A DNA stretch of 64,000 bases from Nostoc sp. S4 (GTDB taxonomy: Bacteria; Cyanobacteriota; Cyanobacteriia; Cyanobacteriales; Nostocaceae), in assembly GCA_029379225.1 (NCBI GenBank), contig JAQYWR010000016.1, positions 1 through 64,000 on the forward strand, in the 5' to 3' direction. Positions 36,696 through 46,503 of this stretch are shown in pieces; positions within the stretch are counted from its first letter, which is position 1; each line of letters opens with the position of its first letter. Below the pieces are notes generated by a model. The model was given only the letters and a program-made list of their open reading frames with translations. It had not been told where the DNA came from and made no database searches. The position numbers and the translations under genes were made by a program.

Positions 36696-37487
36696 TTACT
36701 TCTCAGTTAATATAGGACCCACTAGCGCTAACACTTCATCCTTTGTAGCAAAGCCATCGAAAGCTTCACTAGCAAACGGAATTGGACTACCAAGACGATT
36801 TTCGTTGTAAATTACTTCACTTACATTCCTAATCCACGGTCGCACGTCTACACCGTAAAAAGTCTGCCGCAGGTATCGTATTCCAGCAGCATGTCGGGCT
36901 TCTATACTGTGGATTTCTAGGGCGGCAGCTAGCACTGTTTTGCCAGATGGACCGGCAGCAAGCAAGTTTTGTACCTGTCCCTTATAAGCTGCTACTCCTG
37001 TGTCTTCAACGAATTGTAGAGCAAGTAAAAAGTCTTCCGGTTTAGCAAATGGGTTGCGTTGAAGTATGGCATCGTAGTTGGGATTAGCTGGGATAGTAAT
37101 TCCATTTGGATTACCTCCTAAAGATTTCAATACAGCTGATAAATCGGTAACATGTTGAGCTTCATCTTTTCCATAAGAGATAAGGGCGTTTTTGGCTACA
37201 TTTGGAAGACTGCTCAATCCGCCATTTTGAGTTGCAGTAATTGCACGGCGATAAAAATCAGCTTCCAGTTTTTCCAATGTTAGGGCATATTCAACAACAT
37301 CTTTCGGCTTCAGCACTGTCCCCTGAGCGTAGGCTGGTGTTGCTGGAATTAACAACAAAGATAGAAAGGTGATTAGAGGCAGGATAAGAACTATACCCCA
37401 AACTCTTGCTACCAGACAGCCGAATAGTCCACTGAAATTACTGAGGTTTGCAACTATTTGTGTCGCCAAATCTAAAAGGGTTTTCAT
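36696..37487 (-). CDS. Exported or membrane-anchored ferritin-like domain protein
   Basis: The 263-residue protein begins with a long hydrophobic segment (about 20-55) ending ATPAYAQG, a Sec-type signal or anchor. The rest is the ferritin-like (Ferritin_2 type) domain: DVVEYALTLEKLEADFYRRA, YGKDEAQHVTDL, LQFVEDTGVAAYKG and IHSIEARHAAGIRYL, giving the Glu/His ligand set of a two-metal site. It is translated after a very similar gene (stop at 37,507) with a 19-bp gap. ATG 37,487 is used; the upstream frame overlaps the previous gene by 20 bp. Proteins of this family are associated with desiccation and stress; enzymatic activity is not established. Confidence 0.85.
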   Translation of the reverse strand: MKTLLDLATQIVANLSNFSGLFGCLVARVWGIVLILPLITFLSLLLIPATPAYAQGTVLKPKDVVEYALTLEKLEADFYRRAITATQNGGLSSLPNVAKNALISYGKDEAQHVTDLSAVLKSLGGNPNGITIPANPNYDAILQRNPFAKPEDFLLALQFVEDTGVAAYKGQVQNLLAAGPSGKTVLAAALEIHSIEARHAAGIRYLRQTFYGVDVRPWIRNVSEVIYNENRLGSPIPFASEAFDGFATKDEVLALVGPILTEK

Positions 37488-37506
37488 CTTCGAGTAACTC
37501 CTTAAG

Positions 37507-38229
37507 TTAGGCGACGAGAGCGCCATTAATTGGGTTGTTCAATATATTCAAAGAGCCAACAATCGCCACAATCTGTTTAGGCGTGTATAACTCATCGTAA
37601 GCTTTTCCCTTGACTGGATTTAGTGCAGGAACTAAGTTAGCATCATTCACTGCACGCTCTATATCTAACTCAGTCGTGGGTCGCTTTAGGAGAGCACGTA
37701 CACCTGCTGTATGACGTGCTTCTACAGACACAATAGAACCAGCGGCAAGCAAGTATGTGGGGTCTTTCAGGCTAGTTCCCGCACCATTGTAAGCATGAAC
37801 ACCCGTGTCTTCTAAGGACACAGCTGTATTCAAGATGGTGTCGCGGTCTTTGAGAACAGCATTTAACCCAGCTTGATTAAAGCAGAGGTCTTTCGTTTTA
37901 AATTTTGCATTTGTACCTAGCACCTGGCGGAGAAAAGTTACGTGCGAGGCTTCATGAGAACCTATTGCTTGAAGATAGTCAAACTCTTTTTTGTCTTTGA
38001 TTTTGCCCGATCTAAGAGCAAATAAATAGAATGCTGCTTCCAGCTCCTCCAATAATAAAGCAAAGTTAAGGATACCAATATCATTAGCATCAAATGTCAG
38101 AGTTTTGCTTGAGCTAATGGTGTTTGCCATTAGCTTCTTAGGTAATATCGTTAAGGCTGCTGTACCAAAACTACAAAGACCCCATTTTAATAAGGCACGT
38201 CGCGAGGTGGAAGATAACTTCCTATTCAT
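37507..38229 (-). CDS. Tat-exported ferritin-like domain protein
   Basis: The 240-residue paralogue of the next gene carries a twin-arginine signal (STSRRALLKWGLCSFGTAAL) and a ferritin-like domain with NFALLLEELEAAFYLFAL, GSHEASHVTFLR, LEDTGVHAYNG and SVEARHTAGVRALL, again with the Glu/His pattern of a di-metal site. Tat export implies folding, perhaps metal loading, in the cytoplasm before transport. Its partner uses a Sec-type signal. The two form an operon and may work as a pair. Confidence 0.88.
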   Translation of the reverse strand: MNRKLSSTSRRALLKWGLCSFGTAALTILPKKLMANTISSSKTLTFDANDIGILNFALLLEELEAAFYLFALRSGKIKDKKEFDYLQAIGSHEASHVTFLRQVLGTNAKFKTKDLCFNQAGLNAVLKDRDTILNTAVSLEDTGVHAYNGAGTSLKDPTYLLAAGSIVSVEARHTAGVRALLKRPTTELDIERAVNDANLVPALNPVKGKAYDELYTPKQIVAIVGSLNILNNPINGALVA

Positions 38230-38391
38230 GTTGTTGTCTCCTAAAAAAGTCAGTCTTTATTTACCTACTCACTAGTAGTTAAGGATGATTAGAAACACAT
38301 CTCTATTAGTTACTGCACCTGTCCTTAGTTATGTATAAATTAACACCCAAAAGACATTTACATGCAGTTTATTATTAGAAATACTGTTAAC

Positions 38392-39087
38392 TTACGCTTT
38401 CTTGCTTTTTTTCTTTCTCAACAAAGCGGCTGTAGATAAAAAACCCGACGTTAATATACCCAACCCAAAAGAGGATTCAGGGACTGCTGCAATACTAGTT
38501 TGAACTCCGGTGAGGGTAATTGTATAACTCCCACCGTTCAATCTCAGACCATCAAATTCGCTAAGTGGAGATCCGCCACCTGCACCAGTCGGACTGTAAA
38601 CTCCCACTCCATCAAAGGAGACTTCAGGGAAACGAGGGAAAATATTCCCCTTAGCACTAACAGGATAATAATCAAAACCAGAAATGGCTAAGTAATAGAT
38701 TCCTGATTGGTTAGGGGAAAAACCACCTATTGGCAGAGTTGCCTGTGTTGAATTAGAGCTTTCGTTGTCGTTAGCAAAAATGCCTTTGCCGCTTGAGTCG
38801 AACAAATACAATTGTGGGTCTGCAAGGGTGCCTGGATTAATTGCTGTCGTAGCTGAGAATAGCTTTCCCTCAGTCAGAAAGATTTGGAATATGTCAGCAT
38901 CGGGAGTTGCTTGAGAAATTTTCCCAGAGATTGACTCTAGGGGTAGTAATCCCGATGGAATGATTTGGGCTGTACTCAAACTCTCGCCTGCATCTCCAAT
39001 TTCCGTTAACATGACAGCCTGTGCTTGATTTGATGTCAGTACAGCAATCAGTACTGAGATTGCCGTCCCCCATACAAATTTGTTCAT
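38392..39087 (-). CDS. PEP-CTERM protein with pre-peptidase-like domain
   Basis: The 231-residue protein has a signal peptide (MNKFVWGTAISVLIAVLTSN, cleavage near QAQA), a beta-rich middle (GDAGESLSTAQII, ISGKISQATPDADIFQIFL, GIYYLAISGF) like the PPC/DVUA0089 extracellular domain, and a C-terminal AAVPESSFGLGILTSGFL followed by RKKKSKK, a PEP-CTERM sorting tail (PES variant). It should be exported and then processed by an exosortase, which is not in this window. ATG 39,087 is chosen because the upstream 29 codons would bury the signal peptide. Confidence 0.85.
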   Translation of the reverse strand: MNKFVWGTAISVLIAVLTSNQAQAVMLTEIGDAGESLSTAQIIPSGLLPLESISGKISQATPDADIFQIFLTEGKLFSATTAINPGTLADPQLYLFDSSGKGIFANDNESSNSTQATLPIGGFSPNQSGIYYLAISGFDYYPVSAKGNIFPRFPEVSFDGVGVYSPTGAGGGSPLSEFDGLRLNGGSYTITLTGVQTSIAAVPESSFGLGILTSGFLSTAALLRKKKSKKA

Positions 39088-39438
39088 TACGTATAAATTA
39101 ATTTCAGTATTTAAGTCTAAAGGGTTATTTACATACCTCAGCATCGGGCTTGTGAAGCTTGCTGTCCAGTCCAAAAAGTAGTTATTTATTGCTCATTTAT
39201 TGCTAAAATTCCCTAGCCAAGGGAGCAATCCTCCAAAGTTAGATAGCTAGATTCTCAATAAAAACAGCTATTTCACTGCGATGCCTGCGGTGGTCTTGAT
39301 AATTTAGACTACATAGCAATTTATTTTTATTCTGATGCAGACAAATTATTCGCAGGATGATTAGTGGCAGTTGACAACTAAAATTAATGTCCAAGAAATT
39401 GATATGCTAAAGGCCGAGACTAGCAATTATTACAAACC
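39088..39438. other. Divergent intergenic region before chlD
   Basis: About 350 bp between the PEP-CTERM gene and chlD. No operator or structured element was recognised. Confidence 0.4.
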
Positions 39439-41460
39439 ATGCCTGCGCCCAGTATCAACCCTACTATTACTGCCTTTCCCTTGACTGCTGTAGTCGGTCA
39501 AGAAGCGATTAAATTAGCCTTGCTGTTAGCAGCCGTCGATCCGGGGTTGGGGGGAGTGGCGATCGCAGGCCGTCGTGGTACGGCTAAATCTGTGATGGCT
39601 CGTGCTATCCACGCACTAATACCACCTATTGAAGTAGTTAAAGGTTCTATAAGTAATTGCAACCCCAATCACCCAGAAGAATGGGACGATTGGCTTTTAG
39701 TAGAGTATGCAGATAAAGATATTCAAGATGTCCCGACTGAAATAATTACTGCCCCATTTGTTCAAATTCCTTTGGGCGTAACAGAAGACCGACTTCTCGG
39801 CTCTGTGGATGTGGAACAGTCGGTAAAGCAAGGTGATACAATCTTTCAGCCCGGTTTACTTGCTAGTGCCAATCGCGGCGTTTTGTATGTGGATGAAATC
39901 AATTTATTAGATGACCAAATATCAAATCAGCTACTAACAATATTATCTGAGGGACGCAACCAAATTGAGCGGGAAGGAATTAGTTTTCAGCATCCTTGCA
40001 AACCGCTGTTTATTGCCACCTACAATCCAGAAGAGGGAGCATTAAGGGAACATTTACTAGATAGAATTGCGATCGCTCTTTCTGCTGACGGCGTACTCGG
40101 TTTAGATCAAAGAGTAGCAGCAGTAGAGGTGGCGATTGCTTACTCTCAATCTCCCCAACAGTTTCTTGGGCAGTATAGCGAAGACTTAGACGCCCTAAAA
40201 ACCCAAATTATCTTGGCGCAAGAATGGCTTAAGGATGTCTGCATTACCCAGGAACAAATCGCTTATCTGGTAAATGAAGCAATTCGCGGTAAAGTTCAAG
40301 GACATCGCGCTGAGTTATTTGCTGTGCGAGTTGCTAAGGCGGCTGCGGCTTTGGAAGGACGCACAACAGTCAATGCCGAAGATTTACGTCGTGCTGTGGA
40401 ACTGGTGATTGTACCACGGGCAACAGTCATGCAGACGCCGCCACCAGAACAACCACCGCCACCACCGCCACCTCCACCTCAAAATCAAGAAGAACCAGAC
40501 GAGTCAGAACAGGAAGAACAAGAAGAACAACAAGAAAATCAACAGCAAGAACCCCCCAGTATCCCGGAAGAGTTCATCTTCGATCCGGAAGGGGTAATTT
40601 TGGATGATACAGTGCTTTATTTTACTCAAATGGCGAAACGCCAGGGTAAATCTGGTAGTCGCAGTGTCATCTTTTCTGAAGACCGGGGACGTTACATTAA
40701 GCCAATGTTGCCCAAAGGAAAAACACGACGCATTGCAGTAGATGCCACCCTCAGATCGGCTGCCCCGTATCAAAAAGCACGCAGAGCGCGACACCCAGAT
40801 AGAAAAGTAATTGTTGAACAAGGTGACATTCGCTCGAAACGCTTGGTACGTAAAGCTGGAGCGTTAGTCGTGTTTGTGGTAGATGCTTCTGGCTCAATGG
40901 CCTTAAATCGGATGCAGTCAGCGAAAGGCGCGGTGATGCAACTTTTGACAGAAGCTTATCAAAACCGCGACCAAGTGGCCTTGATTCCCTTCCGAGGAGA
41001 ACAGGCGGAAGTCTTATTACCACCAACACGTTCCATTGCCTTGGCGCGTAACCGCTTGGAAAGACTACCCTGTGGTGGGGGTTCACCCTTAGCGCATGGT
41101 TTAACCCAAGCTGTGCGCGTCGGCTTAAATGCCCAAATGAGTGGAGATATTGGGCAAGTAGTGCTTGTAGCAATCACTGATGGGCGGGGTAATATTCCCT
41201 TAGCACGTTCTTTAGGCGAACAGCTAGAACCAGGAGAAAAACCAGATATCAAAGGAGAATTGGTAGAAATTGCCGCAAGAATTCGGAGTTTGGGGATGCA
41301 ACTATTAGTAATTGATACGGAAAGTAAATTTGTTTCCACTGGTTTTGCTAAGGAATTAGCTCAAACAGCAGCAGGAAAGTATTATCATTTACCCAAAGCG
41401 ACAGATCGAGCTATTGCTGCCATGACTAAAGGTGCGATCGCCGATCTAAAATCTCGATAA
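39439..41460 (+). CDS. chlD: Magnesium-chelatase subunit D
   Basis: The 673-residue protein is ChlD, the AAA+/integrin-type subunit that with ChlI and ChlH inserts Mg into protoporphyrin IX. It has an AAA+ module (about 12-330, Walker [10 protein letters not shown] near 43, [10 protein letters not shown]), a Pro-rich run (about 334-350), an acidic Glu/Gln segment, and a C-terminal von Willebrand A domain with [16 protein letters not shown] (about 478-). Length and order match the family. It converges on sigF. It would be expressed in photosynthetic growth; no regulatory element could be assigned. Confidence 0.97.
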   Translation: MPAPSINPTITAFPLTAVVGQEAIKLALLLAAVDPGLGGVAIAGRRGTAKSVMARAIHALIPPIEVVKGSISNCNPNHPEEWDDWLLVEYADKDIQDVPTEIITAPFVQIPLGVTEDRLLGSVDVEQSVKQGDTIFQPGLLASANRGVLYVDEINLLDDQISNQLLTILSEGRNQIEREGISFQHPCKPLFIATYNPEEGALREHLLDRIAIALSADGVLGLDQRVAAVEVAIAYSQSPQQFLGQYSEDLDALKTQIILAQEWLKDVCITQEQIAYLVNEAIRGKVQGHRAELFAVRVAKAAAALEGRTTVNAEDLRRAVELVIVPRATVMQTPPPEQPPPPPPPPPQNQEEPDESEQEEQEEQQENQQQEPPSIPEEFIFDPEGVILDDTVLYFTQMAKRQGKSGSRSVIFSEDRGRYIKPMLPKGKTRRIAVDATLRSAAPYQKARRARHPDRKVIVEQGDIRSKRLVRKAGALVVFVVDASGSMALNRMQSAKGAVMQLLTEAYQNRDQVALIPFRGEQAEVLLPPTRSIALARNRLERLPCGGGSPLAHGLTQAVRVGLNAQMSGDIGQVVLVAITDGRGNIPLARSLGEQLEPGEKPDIKGELVEIAARIRSLGMQLLVIDTESKFVSTGFAKELAQTAAGKYYHLPKATDRAIAAMTKGAIADLKSR

Positions 41461-41520
41461 TTAGTCATTTGTCATTTGTTCAGTTGCTTTTCTATTAATT
41501 AACTGACCATTGACTAATGA
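41461..41520. terminator. Probable bidirectional terminator between chlD and sigF
   Basis: TTAGTCA at the chlD stop pairs with TGACTAA at about 41,511-41,517, and CAGTT pairs with AACTG inside. A T-rich stretch lies in the loop rather than after the stem, so the termination function is uncertain. Confidence 0.35.
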
Positions 41521-42306
41521 CTACGATCCAGTGGGCATAACTTGTGGTTGTAAATAACAAATTAAATCTTGAATTCCTTTTTGCAGATAGCGAGTTACTG
41601 TCATCGGACTAGTGCCAATATTCTTAGCAGCATCCTTGCGAGAAAGTTCCTTCAAAAATACCATTTCAACTGCCATCCGGGGCTTTTCTTCTAACATATT
41701 GATTGCCCCTTGGAGTTGTTGCCGTTCTTCATCTAGTTGTTGTTGAGCAGTAGAACGGGGACAAGGAAGTGCTTCACCTAAGGTGATTTGGCAATCAACA
41801 TAGTTAACTGCGGTCGCATCTAAACTCAAAGGCAAACGGTTTTGAGCAGCTAACTTGGTTTCTTGCCATTCTTGCAGAGATACCCGGAGTTCTTTGGCAA
41901 TTTCAGCATCTTTGGCAGGACGACCCAAAGACACTGACAATTCTTTGCGAATCTTTTGTCCTTCGTTATATAGTTCCTGCCAACGACGAGGAATCTTTAA
42001 TAGAGTACTGCGATCGCGCAAAAAGTGCAGCATCTCACCACGAATATATGGTACAGCAAAAGAACTAAAAGCATATCCTTGACTGGGGTCAAAGCGCTCT
42101 ATCGCTCTAATTAAACCAAAATAACCAATTTGTTCTAAATCTTCATAAGGTTCATTACATTGATGGCTGAATTTATGAGCCATCTTCCGCACTAAGCCAG
42201 TATGTAACTGTACAAGTTTATTACGAAGTTTAATAGATGGATTCTGGTGGTACAAGTGTAATAATTCTATACCATCAGTTCGTAGAGAGGACTCACTTGC
42301 TGCCAT
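41521..42306 (-). CDS. sigF: RNA polymerase sigma factor, group 3 (SigF type)
   Basis: The 261-residue protein has sigma regions 2 (RKMAHKFSHQCNEPYEDLEQIGYFGLIRAIERFDPSQGYAFSSFAVPYIRGEMLHFLRD, about 44-100, listed here only by region), 3 and 4 (SRKDAAKNIGTSPMTVTRYL HTH). The sequence closely follows cyanobacterial SigF. SigF is the group 3 factor known in Synechocystis for motility and pilus genes; the role in filamentous forms is not established from this sequence. No anti-sigma gene lies next to it. The ATG is preceded by AAGGAA at a suitable distance. Confidence 0.88.
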   Translation of the reverse strand: MAASESSLRTDGIELLHLYHQNPSIKLRNKLVQLHTGLVRKMAHKFSHQCNEPYEDLEQIGYFGLIRAIERFDPSQGYAFSSFAVPYIRGEMLHFLRDRSTLLKIPRRWQELYNEGQKIRKELSVSLGRPAKDAEIAKELRVSLQEWQETKLAAQNRLPLSLDATAVNYVDCQITLGEALPCPRSTAQQQLDEERQQLQGAINMLEEKPRMAVEMVFLKELSRKDAAKNIGTSPMTVTRYLQKGIQDLICYLQPQVMPTGS

Positions 42307-42642
42307 ATAAATTCCTTTGTTGTAACTCCTATTTATGAGAAAATGGAGTTGCGTATATCTTCTTCAAAGCTGTCATTATTTTCCTTAGCTAATGCTGAAT
42401 AAGCCATCGTCGTTTCACTGAACTTATCAGGGGTCGCACTCCATAATTCAGTATTTGTACGCATGATTTTGCTGCTTTTTCTCTTGCTAGTTGTTTTTGT
42501 TTTCCGGATAAAAATTTCAACGCTGTACGATCTTTTTATTTAGTTGTCTGTTACCTTGCGTAACCCTTCTCTGGTTTATCGTCCAAAATCTTGGTAAGAA
42601 TAGGAATAAGCAGAACTTTTCTGAAATAACTAGTTTTTCAAT
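42307..42642. other. Divergent intergenic region upstream of sigF
   Basis: An imperfect stem AACTCC...GGAGTT (about 42,327-42,355) lies 21 bases upstream of the sigF start and could affect its translation. No other feature was recognised. Confidence 0.35.
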
Positions 42643-43371
42643 ATGAGCAATACCAGCAATTTTCGTGAAGCTATCCGTGAGGCAAAATCTCACGGACTCG
42701 TTGGTCCCAATGTGATTGCTAATGCCCTCCCCTACGTCGGTGGTGGATTGGTGCTAACGGCATTAGGAACCTACGGAGGTTTGGGAGTTATCCGTAGTAA
42801 TCCCGGAATATTTTTTCCTACCTTCATTGGTGCAGTGATTGTGGAGTTTATTTTGTTCTTTGTTGCCCAAAATGTTGCCGAAAAAGGTAACAAGGGTTTG
42901 GCACTACCCTTGTTGGCAACTTACAGCCTTTTATCTGGATATACTCTCAGTGGTTTGGTCTTCGTTGCCTTGAGAACTCAAGGTGTTGGCATTCAAGGCA
43001 TTGGTTTAGCTGCCCTTGGTTGTGGCGTCACCTTTATAGCAGCCCGTCAAATTGGTTCAAATCTTTCTGAAGAAGATGGCATGGCTTTGACGAAAACCAT
43101 CAATCTCGGCATCATTGCCTTGGTGGTTGTCTGCCTCACGCAATTCATCTTTAGCTTATTTGATGTTTATACACCTTCTTGGTTAGAAATTACTATCTCC
43201 GGTTTGGGTGTGTTTCTGTTTGTTGGCGCCTCAGTTGTCGATTTTTATATTTTGCCGCGCACTTACCGCAACGATCAGTATTTGCCTGCTGCTTTATCGA
43301 TGTACCTGACTTACATCAATTTATTCATCTTTATCTTGCGGTTGCTAATTGCCATCAATGGCCGCGATTAA
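42643..43371 (+). CDS. Bax inhibitor-1 family membrane protein
   Basis: The 242-residue protein has seven hydrophobic segments and the pattern of the BI-1/YccA (UPF0005) family: GVIRSNPGIFFPTFIGAVIVEF, IGLAALGCGVTFIAAR and a C-terminal YLPAALSMYLTYINLFIFILRLL. Family members are proton-sensitive calcium-leak channels or modulators of membrane proteases. A strong terminator follows. There is no obvious operon partner. Confidence 0.85.
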   Translation: MSNTSNFREAIREAKSHGLVGPNVIANALPYVGGGLVLTALGTYGGLGVIRSNPGIFFPTFIGAVIVEFILFFVAQNVAEKGNKGLALPLLATYSLLSGYTLSGLVFVALRTQGVGIQGIGLAALGCGVTFIAARQIGSNLSEEDGMALTKTINLGIIALVVVCLTQFIFSLFDVYTPSWLEITISGLGVFLFVGASVVDFYILPRTYRNDQYLPAALSMYLTYINLFIFILRLLIAINGRD

Positions 43372-43412
43372 TTGTCTGTAGGTACTAGTACAAAAGTAAA
43401 CTTTTATCAACT

Positions 43413-43450
43413 AAAAACCGTGGTTGCTGAAAATTAAACCACGGTTTTTT
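43413..43450 (+). terminator. Terminator of the BI-1 gene
   Basis: AAAAACCGTGGTT pairs with AACCACGGTTTTTT around a 9-nt loop, giving a stem of 11-13 bp with a T-run. A matching A-run at the 5' side means it could act in both directions. Confidence 0.85.
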
Positions 43451-43504
43451 CATCTGTTTGGCAGTAAAATATATAGATAAGTTTAGATTAAAGTGAGCAA
43501 AACT

Positions 43505-44603
43505 ATGCTCGAACTCTTAAAGATTAAAAGTGAAGTAGAAAGATTGTCGAATATCTTGAGCAAGCCAGAAGGCTGTCTTTGACCTGCGATATTTAACTGG
43601 AATAATTCACGAACTAAATCAACTAATCGCTAAAACAGATTTTGGGCAAAATCCAACTACTGCTCATCAGACATCTAAAAAAATCGAATACCTTAGATCT
43701 AAAAAACAGCAACAATATCAGCGATCGCACTCTATTTTAGAAGATATTAAGGCAGCTGTAGAACTTTTGGAATTATCATCTGATGAGCAATTACTCCAAG
43801 AGGCACAAATTAACTTAACTCAACTCCAGCAAAAAATCGAAACAGCAGAAATCAGGCAGTTATTGTCTAATCCCTACAATTTACAGGGGGCATTATTAAC
43901 TATTACTACTGAGATTAGTGACATAGAAGCCCAAAATTGGGTTTCTATGTTGTTCAAAATGTACTACTTATGGGGATTAAGTAACTTACATCAGGTGTGT
44001 GCGCTAGACATTAACGATCGGGATAAAGGTAGCATTAGTTATGCCTTAGAAATTAGAGGGCGTTATGCCTATGGCTGACTGAAGTTGGAACAAGGAATTC
44101 ATGTAAAAATCATGCGGATTTCTCCTGTTCGTGGCAATGGCAGGCGATATACTTGGCCAGCCACTGTAGAAGTCAGCCCGATTCTGGATAAGTCTATGGA
44201 CTTTGAGATTCCAGAAAAAGATTTGGAAATTACTATGCCACGCTCGCATGGGAATGTCAACCGCCGACAAACATGGGTGCGGGTGATTCACATTCCTACC
44301 GGGATTAGTGTATTTTGCAACCAAGAGCGCCGTCAGATAGAAAACAAAGAGAAAGGCTTAACTATTCTCAAGAGTAAACTGTTGGCGATCGCACTAGCTC
44401 AGGGTGTTGAACTGAAAAAAATTCAAAACAGGCAAATAGGATCTTTATCCAAAAAGCTCATTCGGGAATATATTTTATATCCTGACAAAAAAGTAAAGGA
44501 TCTGCGTACCAAACTCGAAACAACTGCTGTGACAGACATTTTGGAGGGTGAAATTGATTTGTTTCTCAAAGCTTCCATACAACAGCAAAGAACGTCTGGA
44601 TAG
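43505..44603 (+). pseudogene. Degenerate second copy of prfB (release factor 2-like)
   Basis: The frame starts at ATG 43,505 (MLELLKIKSEVERLSN), meets TGA at 43,580 in the sequence CTTTGAC, and continues in the +1 frame to 44,603, exactly like intact prfB just downstream. The catalytic GGQ has been lost: the intact copy reads [18 protein letters not shown] where this one has RSHGNVNRRQTWVR. A TGA at 44,076 replaces a Tyr codon in the domain centre. It cannot act as a release factor. The frame is otherwise open, so decay is recent or the two halves are still under some constraint. It is a tandem duplication with prfB. Confidence 0.85.
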
Positions 44604-44741
44604 TTTCAAGTAATTTTTATAACTTAATATTCAGCCATGCCAAAAGAATTTGGTCAACTACAGCTAAAATCAATAAAGATAAGTAAAATAAAGAGCAATT
44701 TCCTAATCCAAAGCGCTCTATTCCTAGATTTAGCAAGCACT

Positions 44742-45864
44742 ATGGAAGTTTTAGAACTCAAACGCGAAATCGAAACGTTGTCTAGCCGCCTGGGTAAAAC
44801 CCAGGACTATCTTTGACGTACCTGCACTGACAGCTAAAATTCAAGACCTGGAACAAATATCCGCCCAACCAGAATTTTGGGATAACCAAACTCAAGCCCA
44901 ACAAACGCTGCAAGAACTCAACGACTTAAAAACCCACCTCCAGCAATACGAACAGTGGCACAGCAGTCTAGAAGATACTAAGGCAGTTGTTGAGTTATTG
45001 GAGTTAGAAACCGACGAAGCGCTATTGCAAGAAGCGGAATCTACCATCACTAAACTCAATCGTGACCTCGATCAGTGGGAGTTACAACAGTTACTTTCTA
45101 GTCCGTATGATGCTGAAGGTGCTGTACTGACAATTACTGCTGGTGCTGGTGGCACAGACGCTCAAGACTGGGCATTTATGCTAATGCGAATGTACACCCG
45201 TTGGGGCGAAGCTCACGGCTACAAGGTAACTTTAGCTGAAGAGTCCGAGGGTGATGAAGCCGGAATTAAATCGGCAACCCTAGAGATAACTGGTCGCTAT
45301 GCTTATGGTTACTTGCGCTCGGAAATGGGTACACATCGCTTAGTGCGAATTTCACCTTTTAATGCCAACGGTAAGCGACAAACTAGTTTTGCCGGGGTGG
45401 AAGTGATGCCGCAGATAGATAACTCTGTACAGTTGGACATTCCAGAGAAGGATTTGGAAATCACTACAACTCGCTCTGGGGGTAAAGGCGGGCAGAATGT
45501 TAACAAAGTAGAAACGGCTGTACGGGTTGTTCACCTTCCCACTGGAATTGCCGTGCGTTGTACAGAAGAGCGATCGCAGCTGCAAAATAAAGAAAAAGCC
45601 TTGGCTCGACTCAAAGCAAAGCTGCTAGTGATTGCCCAAGAACAACGCGCTCAAGAAATTGCCCAAATTCGTGGCGATATGGTGGAAGCCTCTTGGGGTA
45701 ACCAAATCCGTAACTATGTGTTTCATCCTTACCAAATGGTAAAAGATTTACGCACCAATACGGAAACAACGGGGATTACAGATGTAATGAATGGTGAACT
45801 TGATACATTCATTCAAGCTTATCTGCGCCAAGAAAACAAACTGGTGGAAAATACTCCTGCATAG
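44742..45864 (+). CDS. prfB: Peptide chain release factor 2 with programmed +1 frameshift
   Basis: The first 24 codons (44,742-44,813) end at TATCTTTGAC. The CTTTGA shift site, with an AGGA sequence just upstream, moves ribosomes to the +1 frame that starts with GAC at 44,815 and runs to 45,864, giving about 373 residues. The GGQ catalytic motif is present ([16 protein letters not shown]), as in all release factors. RF2 autoregulates its synthesis by this frameshift when its level falls, because it reads UGA itself. It is followed by the small DUF3285 gene and ybeY. Confidence 0.93.
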
Positions 45865-46315
45865 TTGAGGATTAGCGATAGATACTAAGTAAAAAATATT
45901 TAGTATCTATTTGTATAAGTTCGGATTTTTTAAACCCACAGGCGCTTTGCCTTCACGCAGGGTAAGGACGCGGAAGTTAGCGCACAGGAACGCAGAGTAT
46001 TTGTATAGCGGTTATCAGTTCCTTGCATTACACTCAGTCGTGACGTCGAAGAGGATTTGGTCTGGAGCAAACGCTCCTGTGAAGGGTTGAAGCATATTTC
46101 ATCCAAACGTTTTTCAACACCATCCAAGGTCATAAATAGTCAGACATTCTTTTCTCAAACTGATTCTAAAAATTTTGGAGTCAGGTGCAAGCAGTATAAG
46201 ACCCCTAATTATTGAGGCGTTTCTTGGTGAAACGCCTCAATAATATGTGGGCGATCGCAACCCTATAGCAGACCCAACTGTTACAGTTATAAAAGAGTCT
46301 GCGATCGAACTAACT
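45865..46315. other. Intergenic region with two hairpins
   Basis: About 450 bp. A GC-rich repeat-like tract (GGCGCTTTGCCTTCACGCAG, about 45,941-45,960) and a short hairpin GGAGC-AAAC-GCTCC (about 46,062-46,075) are seen. A 16-bp perfect stem lies at 46,208-46,244 (separate entry). A 67-codon minus-strand frame (45,930-46,133) is treated as spurious. Confidence 0.5.
46208..46244. other. 16-bp perfect hairpin upstream of the DUF3285 gene
   Basis: ATTATTGAGGCGTTTC and GAAACGCCTCAATAAT pair without mismatch around TTGGT. There is no T-run on either side. It sits 71 bp before the start of the DUF3285 gene and may be part of a leader or a small RNA. Confidence 0.55.
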
Positions 46316-46471
46316 ATGAGTAACTCTCCTTCAACAGAACCTCAACCCAGCTACGTAAAACTCGCTATGCGAAATATGGTGCGTAAGGGTGGAACTTCCT
46401 TGAAGCATTTTGCATTAACCACCATAGGACTTTTAGCCGTCCTGATTGGTCTTGCTTACCTAACTCACTAA
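46316..46471 (+). CDS. DUF3285 family small membrane protein
   Basis: The 51-residue protein has a polar N terminus (MSNSPSTEPQPSYVKLAMRN), a basic turn (MVRKGGTSLKH) and a single membrane span (FALTTIGLLAVLIGLAYLTH). It matches the cyanobacterial DUF3285 family, function unknown. ATG 46,316 is used; the longer upstream frame lacks support. It sits 32 bp before ybeY in a conserved prfB-to-trpG cluster. Confidence 0.8.
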   Translation: MSNSPSTEPQPSYVKLAMRNMVRKGGTSLKHFALTTIGLLAVLIGLAYLTH

Positions 46472-46503
46472 GGAAAAACTATGACTTCAGATTAGGAGAG
46501 TGC

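Noticed and set aside
45930..46133. 67-codon minus-strand frame downstream of prfB
   Set aside because: It runs through GC-rich repeat-like sequence, has no ribosome-binding site and no recognisable domain.
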